Of a stretch of DNA of 64,000 nt, positions 50,691 to 60,224 are shown in pieces. The position numbers and the translations under genes are program-made. The stretch spans positions 425,629-489,628 of the forward strand of contig NZ_BJKN01000001.1 of NCBI RefSeq assembly GCF_006538365.1, given 5' to 3'. Below the pieces are notes generated by a model that had not been told where the DNA came from, searched no databases, and worked only from the letters and a program-made list of their open reading frames with translations. This DNA is from Moorella sp. E308F (GTDB taxonomy: Bacteria; Bacillota; DSM-521; Neomoorellales; Neomoorellaceae). The stretch's first letter is position 1. Every line of letters begins with the position of its first letter.

Positions 50691-52758
50691 TCAGGCCATA
50701 CGCTTGGGCCTTGCGGAGCAACGTTGAATGGGATATACCCAAGGCCCGGGCGGCCCGACGCAGGCTGCCGTGCTGCTCGAGGGCCAGGGTTATTAATTGC
50801 CGCTCAACCTGTTCCCTTGCTTCATGAAGGGGTAAAAGCCGCCTCAGATGCAGCGCTTTACCGGTATCCCCGGGCTCTTCCTGAAATTCAAGGGGCAGGT
50901 GTTCCGGCTGGATTAAATCTCCTTCGCCCATAATGACTACCCGCTCCATGGCATTCTGAAGTTCCCTAACATTCCCAGGCCAGGAATAAGCCTCCAGCAC
51001 CTTACAGGCCGCGAAGGACAGGCGTTTGGCCGTACCGTATTTATGGTTAAATCTTTCCAAAAAATGCCTGGCCAGGGGCAGGATATCTTCCCGCCGCTCC
51101 CGCAAAGGCGGGATCCTTATAGGCACTACATTTAAACGGTAATAGAGGTCTTCACGGAAAGTCTTTTCCCGGACCATCCGGGCCAGGTCCTTATTGGTCG
51201 CAGCCAGGACGCGAACATTGAGCTTAATGGCATGGCGACCGCCGAGGCGATAAATCTCCTGCTCCTGGAGAAAACGCAACAGTTTGACCTGTAACCCCAG
51301 GGGGAGGTCACCTATTTCATCAAGGAAGAGGGTGCCGTTATTGGCTACCTCGAGGAGACCTATTTTTCCCTCTTTACTGGCCCCGGTAAAGGCTCCCTTC
51401 TCATAACCGAAGAGCTCTGATTCCAGCAAGTTTTCCGGGATGGCACCACAGTTAATTTCTATAAAAGGCCCCTTGCAGCGCGGGCTATGCTGGTGAATCA
51501 CCCTGGCAATGATTTCCTTACCAACACCGGATTCCCCCGTTATAAGGACGGTAGAATCGACGGCAGCCACCCTTAAGGCCTGGTCCACCACCCGTTGCAT
51601 GGCCGGGCTCTGGCGGATCACCTCGGGAGCCGCCAGGTGCCGGGCCCGCAGGGCCTGGATTTCCGCTGCCGCTCGCTGGGCCTCTTCTTTGAGATGGCGC
51701 AGTTCCGTCATATCGCGGATGTTGATAACGACTTGTGAGACAGCCCCCTCCTCACTGAAAACAGGGCTGCCGGTAAGAATGGCCTCCCGGTCGGCCGGAG
51801 TCTGGTACATGACAGTTACAGCCTTGCGGCTCTCACGGACAAGGTGCCAGAGCTGGTATAGCTGCTCTTCTGCCTGGCCGGCACCGGGCTGCAACTTTTC
51901 ACCAACAACAAGCCGCCCTTCCTCCGGCGCCATAATACGTCCAAAAGCCTCATTAACCCCCAGGACAATGCCCTGGCTGTCAACAATAACCATACCGTCA
52001 TAGCAGGCCTCGATAACACTCTTAAGCTGCCGGTTCAAAGACTTGACCGCCTTTAATTCACTGGAGATGGCCTCCAGTTCGGAAATATCCTGCAGGACCA
52101 GGACAACCCCCTGTTCCCGGCCATCCCTGGTAATAGGGCTGCGCCGGATGGCCAGGGTTCTATCTCCTGCACGCGCCTTATGAAACTGGTCACCGGCTGC
52201 TTTGGTAAGAAACTGGCTTAAACCAGACGCCGCCAGGACGGTGGCCGCCGGCTGCTCCAGGGCTGCTGCCGCCGGCAGGTCGAGGAGCCGGGCTGCCGCC
52301 GGGTTGATGTGGCATATTTTCCCTTCCCGGTCAACGGCAATGATACCGTTTGGTACCGCCTCCAGGACTGCCGCCAGCTCGCGTTCCGCCTTCTCCAGGG
52401 CCCGGTGCACCTTATTGATCAAGCCAATCCTGGTCAGGACGCCGCTCAAGCGCCGCTCTTTGTTTAAAACAATCAAGCGGTCAATAGGTAAATTGGCCAC
52501 CTGCTCAAAACCTGTATCCTCATCGATGCAGACCAGTTTTCTATCCATGACCTCTTCAATAGGCGTAGCCATAGTAGCCCCCTGCTGCAGGGCTTCCAGG
52601 AGGCGAAAGACGGTAATAATGCCTACCACTTCGCCGTCGGCATCCAGTACCGGGGCGCAGTTGACCTGCTGCCGCTGGTAGACGGCCACGGCATCGGCCA
52701 GGGTCTGCCAGTAGTATAACGTCTCCGGGTTGTTGAGCATGACCTCTTTGACCTGCAT
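50662..52758 (-). CDS. sigma-54-dependent activator with CBS, PAS and Fis-type HTH domains
   Basis: 698 aa from ATG 52756-52758 (GGGCGGGTG upstream). Order: two CBS domains (residues 1-115), two PAS domains (about 120-235, 245-360), AAA+ domain ([15 protein letters not shown] near 415; [13 protein letters not shown] contact loop; [19 protein letters not shown]), and a C-terminal Fis HTH ([23 protein letters not shown]). CBS suggests adenine-nucleotide sensing, PAS a small ligand or redox state. It most likely drives the sigma-54 promoter at 50475. Confidence 0.93.
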   Translation of the reverse strand: MQVKEVMLNNPETLYYWQTLADAVAVYQRQQVNCAPVLDADGEVVGIITVFRLLEALQQGATMATPIEEVMDRKLVCIDEDTGFEQVANLPIDRLIVLNKERRLSGVLTRIGLINKVHRALEKAERELAAVLEAVPNGIIAVDREGKICHINPAAARLLDLPAAAALEQPAATVLAASGLSQFLTKAAGDQFHKARAGDRTLAIRRSPITRDGREQGVVLVLQDISELEAISSELKAVKSLNRQLKSVIEACYDGMVIVDSQGIVLGVNEAFGRIMAPEEGRLVVGEKLQPGAGQAEEQLYQLWHLVRESRKAVTVMYQTPADREAILTGSPVFSEEGAVSQVVINIRDMTELRHLKEEAQRAAAEIQALRARHLAAPEVIRQSPAMQRVVDQALRVAAVDSTVLITGESGVGKEIIARVIHQHSPRCKGPFIEINCGAIPENLLESELFGYEKGAFTGASKEGKIGLLEVANNGTLFLDEIGDLPLGLQVKLLRFLQEQEIYRLGGRHAIKLNVRVLAATNKDLARMVREKTFREDLYYRLNVVPIRIPPLRERREDILPLARHFLERFNHKYGTAKRLSFAACKVLEAYSWPGNVRELQNAMERVVIMGEGDLIQPEHLPLEFQEEPGDTGKALHLRRLLPLHEAREQVERQLITLALEQHGSLRRAARALGISHSTLLRKAQAYGLMVQNRTDMV

Positions 52759-52827
52759 AGGATACACCCGCCCGTAAAAATTTAGGGGTAGGCCCCGGAC
52801 TACCTTCTACGTCAAGGGACTATCCCT

Positions 52828-52857
52828 ATTATAACAACTGGTGCACTTTTGCACCAG
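52828..52857 (-). promoter_or_regulatory. regulator promoter with TGGTGCA/TGCACCA palindrome
   Basis: A TATAAT (52828-52833) lies directly downstream of CTGGTGCA-CTTT-TGCACCAG (52838-52857), which covers the -15 to -35 area. There is no good -35, so this site probably controls the regulator gene. Confidence 0.6.
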
Positions 52858-52928
52858 ATATAAAAGCAGCCGGACGTCTCACCACTATGTTTAACGGTGA
52901 ACATCATATCACCATTTCCCGCCATAAT

Positions 52929-52954
52929 CCATTAAGAGTAGGTACTCTTAATGG
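52929..52954. terminator. 26-bp palindrome after the cyclase gene
   Basis: CCATTAAGAGTA-GG-TACTCTTAATGG is a perfect 12-bp inverted repeat beginning 5 nt after the cyclase stop. It lacks a T-run, so it may be a weak terminator or mRNA end protector. Confidence 0.5.
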
Positions 52955-52958
52955 CATA

Positions 52959-53576
52959 CTACCTTTCCAGCAGCACTACCCGGGCCGGTGCCGCTTCAGC
53001 CCCCAGGAGGGGGAGGGGAAGAGCCAGTATGTGGTAAACCCCCGGGGGAACCCCCTTTAGCCGTAAGCCTTCAATGATAACAACCCCGTTTTCCAGCAAA
53101 GTCCGGTGGGTCGGATAACCGGGCTGGTCCCGCTCCACCCCCAGGGCATCCAGGCCGACGCCGCGCACCCCTTTTTGAACCAGATAGGAGGCGGCCCCGG
53201 CATCCAGGTAGATAAAATCGGCTTCATTTCCGGCAGCCCAGGAGTTTTTAGTTTTCAACAGGATAAAGTCGTCGGGCCGGACGGGCTGGCCCGCCAGGTC
53301 CCCGGCCGTAATGCGGTCGTTGACTGCCGTCAGGTCCAGCACCCGGCAGGAGCCGATTAAAACCGACAGGTCCAGGTCGGCGGTGGTGGCCCCGCCGGGG
53401 ATCACATGGGCGGGGGCGTCGATATGGGTCCCGGTGTGGCTGTTCAGAAGCCAGCGCGTTTCCCGCACGCCGTTTTCATAGTCGCGGGTGATTTCCGTTT
53501 GCGGCTGCTTCTCCGCCCTGTTTTTGTAGACCGGCATCCCGTGGTATATGGGCATGGATATGTCATAGATACGCAA
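52959..53576 (-). CDS. cyclase-family (kynurenine formamidase-like) metal hydrolase
   Basis: 205 aa. The family signature HTGTHIDAPAHVI near residue 47 supplies the metal ligands; SMPIYHGMPVY at the N-terminus and DALGVERDQPGYPTHRTLL near 145 are conserved. It hydrolyses an amide or ring such as N-formylkynurenine. The TTG at 53574-53576 is the likely start but has only a weak ribosome site. Separated from zwf by 30 bp. Confidence 0.87.
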   Translation of the reverse strand: MRIYDISMPIYHGMPVYKNRAEKQPQTEITRDYENGVRETRWLLNSHTGTHIDAPAHVIPGGATTADLDLSVLIGSCRVLDLTAVNDRITAGDLAGQPVRPDDFILLKTKNSWAAGNEADFIYLDAGAASYLVQKGVRGVGLDALGVERDQPGYPTHRTLLENGVVIIEGLRLKGVPPGVYHILALPLPLLGAEAAPARVVLLER

Positions 53577-53606
53577 GCTTTCATCAGTCCATTCATTTAT
53601 TCCTAG

Positions 53607-55121
<1,515 letters not shown>

Positions 55122-55188
55122 GACTAACCGCCTTCCTAAATTAAACTTCTTCCCTATTTTGCTCCATGGACCTGGTTTTTATAGAGCC

Positions 55189-56436
55189 TCACACGCGTTG
55201 CGACATCGTCTCCCCCGCCCCCGCACCGCGCCTCCGCGCGGCCAACAACCAGTACGCGAGTGTGGCCGAGAGGTGGCAAACGACAATCACTACGGCCATC
55301 GACACGGCAATGCGGTAGCCGAGCCCCACCAGGGGCGAGACCAGTGCCCCAAACAACATTCCTGCCACACCGAGCCACGCCGACGCGCTGCCAGCGGCGC
55401 GCCCCTGGTTTTGCAAGGCCAACGAGTTGCACGTTGTGCCGATTGCACCGGCGATCGCGACGACTACAAACAACGGTACCAGCACCGCCGCCAGGCCCGC
55501 ACGGCCGAGCACGGCAGCGAGTAGCGCCAAGCTGCCCGCCGCTGCTACGGCCAGCGAGGCGGCAAGTGCCCGCCGTTCGTCCCAGCGCAATGAGGCCCGG
55601 GCACCGACCTGGCCGGCGAGAATGATCCCGGCCCCGTTGACGGCAAAAATGAGGCTAAACACTTGTGGCGATACCCTGTACTCCTCCTGCAGGACAAACG
55701 AAGAGCCGGATATGTAGCCGAACATCGCAGCAAAGGCAAAGCCCTGGGCCAGCACGTAGCCCATAAATTCGGTGTTTTTGAGCAGGCTGCCAAGGCCGCC
55801 CGCCGTCGCCAGCAACCCTCCTTGTACCCGCCGTTGCGGCGGCAGGCTTTCCGGCAAGGCAACCCAAACTGCTATCCACATGGCAATACTTAGTAGTGCC
55901 AGCACGGCAAATATACCGCGCCATGAAGTGAAGCGCAAAAGTTGCGCGCCTATTACTGGTGCCAGTACCGGTGCTACCCCGTTGACCAGCATTAAGAGAG
56001 CAAAAAAACGCGTCAATTCCTTGCCCTCAAAGTGATCGCGGGCAACAGCGCGGGCGATGACAATACCGGCCGAACCGGCCAATCCCTGGAAGAACCGGAG
56101 GGCGATAAACAGGCCAATCGACGAGGTCCACACGCACATGGCGGAAGCAGCCGCATAGATCAATAATCCCACCTGCAGCGGCCGGCGTCTCCCGAGGGCA
56201 TCGCTGATCGGGCCCGCTATCAGCTGGCCCAGCGCCAAACCCAGCAGGCAAGCGGTCAAGCTCAACTGTGCCGTCGACGTGGTGAGGTGAAGACTATTTG
56301 CCAGTAAAGGCAACGAAGGAAGATACGTATCTATCGAAAACGGCCCTAGCCCCGTTAAGCTACCCAATATCAATGCCAGGACAAGGCGGCGGGGGCGCCT
56401 CGCCGCATATGTCCCAGCCATCTCCCGTGAAATCAT
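55189..56436 (-). CDS. Bcr/CflA-family MFS efflux transporter
   Basis: About 415 aa with 12 hydrophobic helices. GPFSIDTYLPSLPLLANSL near residue 27 and the loop GPISDALGRRRPL are the Bcr/CflA hallmarks for drug or metabolite export. Start uncertain: ATG 56434-56436 has AGGAAGGAG 12 nt upstream, but ATGs at 56478 and 56460 are possible. Its GCG/GGC/CGC-rich codons differ from the neighbours, suggesting it was acquired horizontally. Confidence 0.87.
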   Translation of the reverse strand: MISREMAGTYAARRPRRLVLALILGSLTGLGPFSIDTYLPSLPLLANSLHLTTSTAQLSLTACLLGLALGQLIAGPISDALGRRRPLQVGLLIYAAASAMCVWTSSIGLFIALRFFQGLAGSAGIVIARAVARDHFEGKELTRFFALLMLVNGVAPVLAPVIGAQLLRFTSWRGIFAVLALLSIAMWIAVWVALPESLPPQRRVQGGLLATAGGLGSLLKNTEFMGYVLAQGFAFAAMFGYISGSSFVLQEEYRVSPQVFSLIFAVNGAGIILAGQVGARASLRWDERRALAASLAVAAAGSLALLAAVLGRAGLAAVLVPLFVVVAIAGAIGTTCNSLALQNQGRAAGSASAWLGVAGMLFGALVSPLVGLGYRIAVSMAVVIVVCHLSATLAYWLLAARRRGAGAGETMSQRV

Positions 56437-56682
56437 GCGAACGACAATCTCCTTCCTCATTTCACCATTCCACTCCACCGCAAAACCTGATATTGCTGGT
56501 CTGGTTCAGATGTAACTATAATTGTGTATTATATCAAAACAGCCTTCCTGGAAGTATCCTTGATGAAGGAGGCCCACTCCCAGGCCAGCCCGCTCAACCG
56601 GCTCCTGACAAAAAAGCCGCCGGGAAGGTGGACAGGCTTATAAAAGTACTGGGAAAAGCATATCAGCGTAACTAAAAAAATA

Positions 56683-56702
56683 AGGAGCAGGCTACTGCTC
56701 CT
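56683..56702 (-). terminator. intrinsic terminator downstream of the tRNA-Gly fragment
   Basis: AGGAGCAG-GCTA-CTGCTCCT, followed on the minus strand by TATTTTTTTAG. It lies where the original tRNA-Gly transcript would have ended before element insertion. The rest of 56437-56789 shows no gene. Confidence 0.8.
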
Positions 56703-56789
56703 CACGGTGGATCTTAACAGCACCGGCCTACCCCATTTCTTGCCAGAGAAACCTAGTAGGCCGAACCCGCAAACCCTTAATATTTCTAG

Positions 56790-56842
56790 CTGGAGCGGAA
56801 AACGGGATTCGAACCCGCGACCATCGGCTTGGGAAGCCGATG
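56790..56842 (-). repeat. tRNA-Gly 3' fragment, putative attachment site
   Basis: 53 bp identical (one mismatch, at 56823) to the 3' part of the intact tRNA-Gly at 58528-58580: anticodon arm with CCC, T arm and acceptor 3' strand with CCA. The 5' half of a tRNA is absent, so it is not a functional tRNA. It is the pattern left by integration into a tRNA 3' end. Confidence 0.85.
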
Positions 56843-56966
56843 GACTGGGTGCTGAGACGTGACCGCCGGAAGCCTTGATTTGCAAGCCTCCCGGCACACG
56901 GTTTTAGCGTTTCCACCAGCGACAACGGACTGACCCTTTCAGGGATATAGTATTCGCCACATTTTC

Positions 56967-56982
56967 GCAAAATCCTGCTCAA
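56967..56982. repeat. 16-bp direct repeat, copy 1
   Basis: GCAAAATCCTGCTCAA overlaps the hicA stop; an identical copy is at 57740-57755 at the end of another frame. Together they bracket the two hicB-like genes and hicA. Confidence 0.75.
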
Positions 56983-57209
56983 GCGAGAAGGTTTTTGAAC
57001 TCGTCAACGGTTAGTCCGGCCTGCTCCAGTATGCTTTTCAAAAGCTTTGGCTTCAGGATTTCACCGGCATGTACGGGAACAGTCACCAAGCTTTTAGCAC
57101 CCGGCTTTCGCAAGTGGTGGTGGCTGCCCTGTATTCTTACCACCACAAAGCCAGCCCTCTTCAACGCACTAACCACTTCTTTACCTGTGACCCTGGGTAG
57201 CCTGCTCAT
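56979..57209 (-). CDS. hicA: HicA-family mRNA interferase toxin
   Basis: 76 aa. The fold's double-stranded-RNA-binding shape with catalytic His is visible: SALKRAGFVVVRIQGSHHHLRKPG, then TVPVHAGEILKPKLL. ATG overlaps the hicB stop (ATGA). It cleaves translated mRNA when free of HicB. Complete length, so probably still functional. Confidence 0.9.
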   Translation of the reverse strand: MSRLPRVTGKEVVSALKRAGFVVVRIQGSHHHLRKPGAKSLVTVPVHAGEILKPKLLKSILEQAGLTVDEFKNLLA

Positions 57210-57436
57210 GAGGCTATCTCTACCTGCACTTCGGCTATTTCAACGTCACGAGACGGCAGGGGCAGACCTTCCTGGGCTAAAGCCGCAAGGTGGCCTGCTA
57301 TGGCCTCTTTGGCCCTCTCCAATGCTTCTTCAACGGTATCTCCCTGGGTGAAACACCCCGGTAAGGCAGGAACCGAAACGACATAGCCCTTACCTTCCTC
57401 ATCCCATTCGAGGATAACTTTGTAGCGGTAAAGCAT
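57206..57436 (-). CDS. hicB: HicB-family antitoxin
   Basis: 76 aa. Partial RNase-H-like HicB core: YKVILEWDEEGKGYVVSVPALPGCFTQGDT, split, with EEALERAKEAIAGHL. It is the short form without a C-terminal DNA-binding domain. ATG with AAGGAA upstream. Precedes and neutralises HicA. Confidence 0.88.
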   Translation of the reverse strand: MLYRYKVILEWDEEGKGYVVSVPALPGCFTQGDTVEEALERAKEAIAGHLAALAQEGLPLPSRDVEIAEVQVEIAS

Positions 57437-57476
57437 TTCCTTGAACCCCCTAGACTAGACGTTCTTTCTACTCTTC

Positions 57477-57665
57477 TCAAAGCCAAAGGGTAAGCGGCTC
57501 TCCATGTTTTTTCAGGCTCTCGATGTACCCTCTTATGGCGTCCTCAGCCATTGCCAAGGCTTCTTCCTTAGTTTCCCCCTGGGTGACGCAGCCCGGTAGT
57601 GCCGGTGCAGAAGCAATGTAGCCTCCTTCTTCGGCGGGTTCGAGGTAGACAATAAAGCGGGCCAT
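57477..57665 (-). CDS. second HicB-like protein (orphan)
   Basis: 62 aa. VYLEPAEEGGYIASAPALPGCVTQGET and EEALAMAEDAIRGYIESLKKHGEPL align with the HicB core; about half its residues match the neighbouring hicB, suggesting an old duplication. TAGGAGGG before the ATG. No second hicA is present. Confidence 0.75.
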   Translation of the reverse strand: MARFIVYLEPAEEGGYIASAPALPGCVTQGETKEEALAMAEDAIRGYIESLKKHGEPLTLWL

Positions 57666-57739
57666 GTTCTACCCTCCTAAGACGCATTCCAGCCCTTACA
57701 TAGTATGCTTTGGTTAAGTAAGTTTTAGCTTTTCTATGG

Positions 57740-57755
57740 GCAAAATCCTGCTCAA
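57740..57755. repeat. 16-bp direct repeat, copy 2
   Basis: Identical to 56967-56982; starts just after the stop of the unassigned frame at 57752. Confidence 0.75.
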
Positions 57756-58000
57756 ATGGAGTGTTCCACTTCTCCAAGCAGATATTTAATTCCCTTACTC
57801 AAACTTACAAACCTTATCCACTCTCTCATGCCGTTCAAATCCCGCTGTGTGACCTGCCGAAACTTATCCCATAAATCCGCCAAAGTTTCGACTCCCCGCC
57901 AGAAGTCCGCAAGGCTTTCCCAACTGGGTATATACCCATCGGCGTCAAAATGAACTCCTAGCGGTTTAGTCAACCGACTGGTGGATATATATTCAACAGT
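57752..58000 (-). CDS. unassigned reading frame in the element remnant
   Basis: An open frame encodes LTKPLGVHFDADGYIPSW, ESLADFWRGVETLADLWDKF and RDLNGMREWIRFVSLSKGIK with ordinary residue composition but no clear start or ribosome site. It may be the C-terminal end of a gene whose start was lost when the integrase was truncated. No family recognised. Confidence 0.35.
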   Translation of the reverse strand, partial: TVEYISTSRLTKPLGVHFDADGYIPSWESLADFWRGVETLADLWDKFRQVTQRDLNGMREWIRFVSLSKGIKYLLGEVEHSI

Positions 58001-58006
58001 CGGTTG
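57972..58006. repeat. inverted repeat at the truncated integrase end
   Basis: CAACCGACTG and CAGTCGGTTG flank an A/T-rich centre of about 15 bp, at the end of the truncated integrase frame. It may mark the deletion junction or a recombinase site. Confidence 0.5.
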
Positions 58007-58457
58007 TAAAGCCAAAGGGCCAGTTGGTTTCAAAGCCAAGAAAATCAAGGCTTCTGAGGATTCTGTGCTTGAAAGAGTGTGGCGGGTTTCTGTGAGGAAG
58101 CTTTGATTTCGGCATTGGCGGGCTTTGAAGGTCTTCTTTGGCCTTCCTTATGCCTTGGGCTGGATTGGCCGGGAGATACCCTTGGGCTACACACCAGTTG
58201 AAGAAGGCTTTGAGGTACTTCAGTTTGATATTCCGGTAGCCGGGCGAGGCTGGCTGGCTGAAGTAGCGTATGGTGGCCTTCCGGACGGCCTCATAGGTGG
58301 TGGTGTTTTGGCAGGTCTCCAGGAACTTTCCCACATGCCAGCGGTAGTCGTCTAGGGTGCGTTGGGCTAAAACGTCCGCTTGCCTGGCAAGAAGGAACTC
58401 CTCCAGGGCCAGGGCTAAATCGCATACCTTCGGGTTGAGTTTGGCTAACTTAGGCAT
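57993..58457 (-). pseudogene. truncated tyrosine recombinase (integrase)
   Basis: About 154 aa from ATG 58455-58457 (AGGGAGGG upstream). Residues 10-110 are a phage-integrase N-terminal SAM-like domain: LEEFLLARQADVLAQRTLDDYRWHVGKFL (split), IKLKYLKAFFNWCVAQGYL and NPAQGIRKAKEDL. After that, sequence becomes unrelated and no catalytic R-HxxR-Y domain follows. It lies directly inside the tRNA-Gly end of the element, the usual place of an integrase gene. Confidence 0.8.
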
Positions 58458-58528
58458 AATAAGACCCTCCCTGGAACCTCGGACTTTTTTGGGAGGGTCA
58501 GCCCGTTGGTGGTTAGATTTTTCAAGAC

Positions 58529-58603
58529 TGGAGCGGAAAACGGGATTCGAACCCGCGACCCTCGGCTTGGGAAGCCGATGCTCTACCACTGAGCTACTTC
58601 CGC
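58529..58603 (-). tRNA. tRNA-Gly (CCC)
   Basis: A complete cloverleaf with encoded CCA. Acceptor GCGGAAG pairs with the 3' strand (one G-U), D arm GCTC/GAGC, anticodon arm TCGGC-TTCCCAA-GCCGA giving anticodon CCC, T arm with TTCGAAT. Its own promoter is at 58617-58645. Its 3' part is duplicated at 56790-56842. Confidence 0.95.
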
Positions 58604-58616
58604 CTATGCACTTTTT

Positions 58617-58645
58617 ATTTTACCCTCTTCCTGTTTGTCTGTCAA
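58617..58645 (-). promoter_or_regulatory. promoter of tRNA-Gly
   Basis: Perfect TTGACA (58640-58645), 17 bp, TAAAAT (58617-58622) on the minus strand, about 14 bp before the tRNA. Confidence 0.85.
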
Positions 58646-58662
58646 GTTTAAAACCACTAGTA

Positions 58663-58689
58663 TGGCCAGCCCAGTTATCAGGCTGGCCA
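58663..58689. terminator. terminator between rhaB and tRNA-Gly
   Basis: TGGCCAGCC and GGCTGGCCA form a 9-bp stem, followed by CTTTTTACC on the plus strand; the minus side is less T-rich. It probably ends the microcompartment operon. Confidence 0.6.
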
Positions 58690-58715
58690 CTTTTTACCAT
58701 GCTGGCTGGACAATA

Positions 58716-60182
58716 CTACGCCAGCAGCCTAATAAATGCCTCATACTTTTCCTCCCACACATCTGTCTTTTCTGCTTCATAAGTTTTCAGGGCAAAAGAA
58801 CGGCGAACGATTTTCCGGGCTTCATTCAGGCTTCCCACTTCTCCCATGGCCATGGCCTGGACCAGGAGGTTACCGGCGGCCGTGGCTTCCACTGGGCCAG
58901 CCACTACCGGGCGCCCGGTGGCGCTGGCGGTAAACCGGCAGAGAAGCTCGTTCCGCGTGCCGCCGCCAACCATGTGAATGACCGGAAGTTCCTTCCCCAG
59001 TATACCTTCCAGCTTTTCCAGCACCCAGCGGTATTTCAAGGCCAGGCTTTCCAGGGCGCACCTGACGATTTCGCCTTTAGTCCGAGGTACCGGCTGGCCC
59101 GTTTCCCGGCAGTAGGCCTGGATGGCCGCCGGCATGTCTTCCGGGTTCAGGAAGGCCGGGTGGTCCGGGTCGATAACGGCAGTCAAAGGACTGGCCTCCC
59201 GGGCCAAAGTCGTAAGTTCGCCATAGCTCAAAGCTTCCCCCTGTCGCTCCCAGGTGCGGCGGCACTCCTGGACCAGCCACAGACCGGTGACATTCTTAAG
59301 AAGCCGGAAGGTACCACCAACCCCGCCTTCGTTGGTAAAGTTGAGGCTCAAGGTTTGCTCGTTGATTACCGGTTCCCTGACCTCCACCCCTACCAAAGAC
59401 CAGGTACCGCAGCTAATGTACATGTAGTCCGGCCCTGCTGCCGGCACGGCGGCTACGGCGCTGGCCGTATCGTGGCTGCCGGGGGCAATGACAGGTATCT
59501 CCTCGGCTCCCGTTTCCCGGGCCACCCGGGGTAAAATCTGGCCCACAATCGTCCCCGGCGGGTTGATGGCCGGGAGGAGGGTAACCGGTAACCCCAATTT
59601 TTCCAGCATGTCAATGGCCCAGGTGCCGGTACGAGGGTTGTACATCTGGGTGGTACTGGCGTTGGTGAATTCCCCGGCTTTTATGCCGGTAAAAAAGAAG
59701 TTGAAGAGGTCGGGCATCATCAACAGGGTCTGCGCCTGGCTTAACAGGGCGGGCTGCTGCTGCCGCCAGGCCAGAAGCTGGTAAAGGGAGTTGAAAGGCA
59801 TAAACTGGATGCCCGTCTGGGAAAAAATCTCTTCCCGGGGTACTACCTTGAAAGCTTCTTCCATCACGCCCCGGGTGCGGTCATCCCGGTAGTGGTACGG
59901 ATTACCCAGGAGGACATCCTTTTCTCCCAGGAGGCCGAAATCTACGCCCCAGGTGTCGACGGCCAGGCTTTTAAGGCCCGTCCCGTAGCGGGCTGCAGCC
60001 CGGCGCAGGCCTTCTTTCATTTCGTGAAAGAGGCGTAAAACATCCCAGTGCAGGCCATCCGGAATCCGTACCGGTTCGTTGGGAAAACGATAGATTTCTT
60101 CCAGGGCGAGGCGGGCATCGATCAGGGTACCGATTATGGCCCGGCCGCTCTCGGCCCCCAGGTCAAAGGCAAGATAGCGCAT
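58716..60182 (-). CDS. rhaB: rhamnulokinase
   Basis: 488 aa FGGY-type kinase: L-rhamnulose plus ATP to rhamnulose 1-phosphate. N-terminal MRYLAFDLGAESGRAIIG and VDTWGVDFGLL; ATP domain IAPGSHDTASAVAAVPA near 255 and MVGGGTRNELLCRF near 405. ATG with AAAGGAG upstream. The product would give dihydroxyacetone phosphate and lactaldehyde, fitting the microcompartment genes next to it. Confidence 0.93.
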   Translation of the reverse strand: MRYLAFDLGAESGRAIIGTLIDARLALEEIYRFPNEPVRIPDGLHWDVLRLFHEMKEGLRRAAARYGTGLKSLAVDTWGVDFGLLGEKDVLLGNPYHYRDDRTRGVMEEAFKVVPREEIFSQTGIQFMPFNSLYQLLAWRQQQPALLSQAQTLLMMPDLFNFFFTGIKAGEFTNASTTQMYNPRTGTWAIDMLEKLGLPVTLLPAINPPGTIVGQILPRVARETGAEEIPVIAPGSHDTASAVAAVPAAGPDYMYISCGTWSLVGVEVREPVINEQTLSLNFTNEGGVGGTFRLLKNVTGLWLVQECRRTWERQGEALSYGELTTLAREASPLTAVIDPDHPAFLNPEDMPAAIQAYCRETGQPVPRTKGEIVRCALESLALKYRWVLEKLEGILGKELPVIHMVGGGTRNELLCRFTASATGRPVVAGPVEATAAGNLLVQAMAMGEVGSLNEARKIVRRSFALKTYEAEKTDVWEEKYEAFIRLLA

Positions 60183-60224
60183 GCTTGCCCAGCTCCTTTG
60201 AAAATAATTGCGCTAAACGGGGGA

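Noticed and set aside
56790..56842. A second functional tRNA-Gly
   Set aside because: The acceptor 5' strand and D arm are absent; only the 3' part is present.
56728..56982. 84-aa minus-strand open frame across the tRNA fragment
   Set aside because: It translates the tRNA-Gly fragment and lacks a ribosome site and any protein-like pattern.
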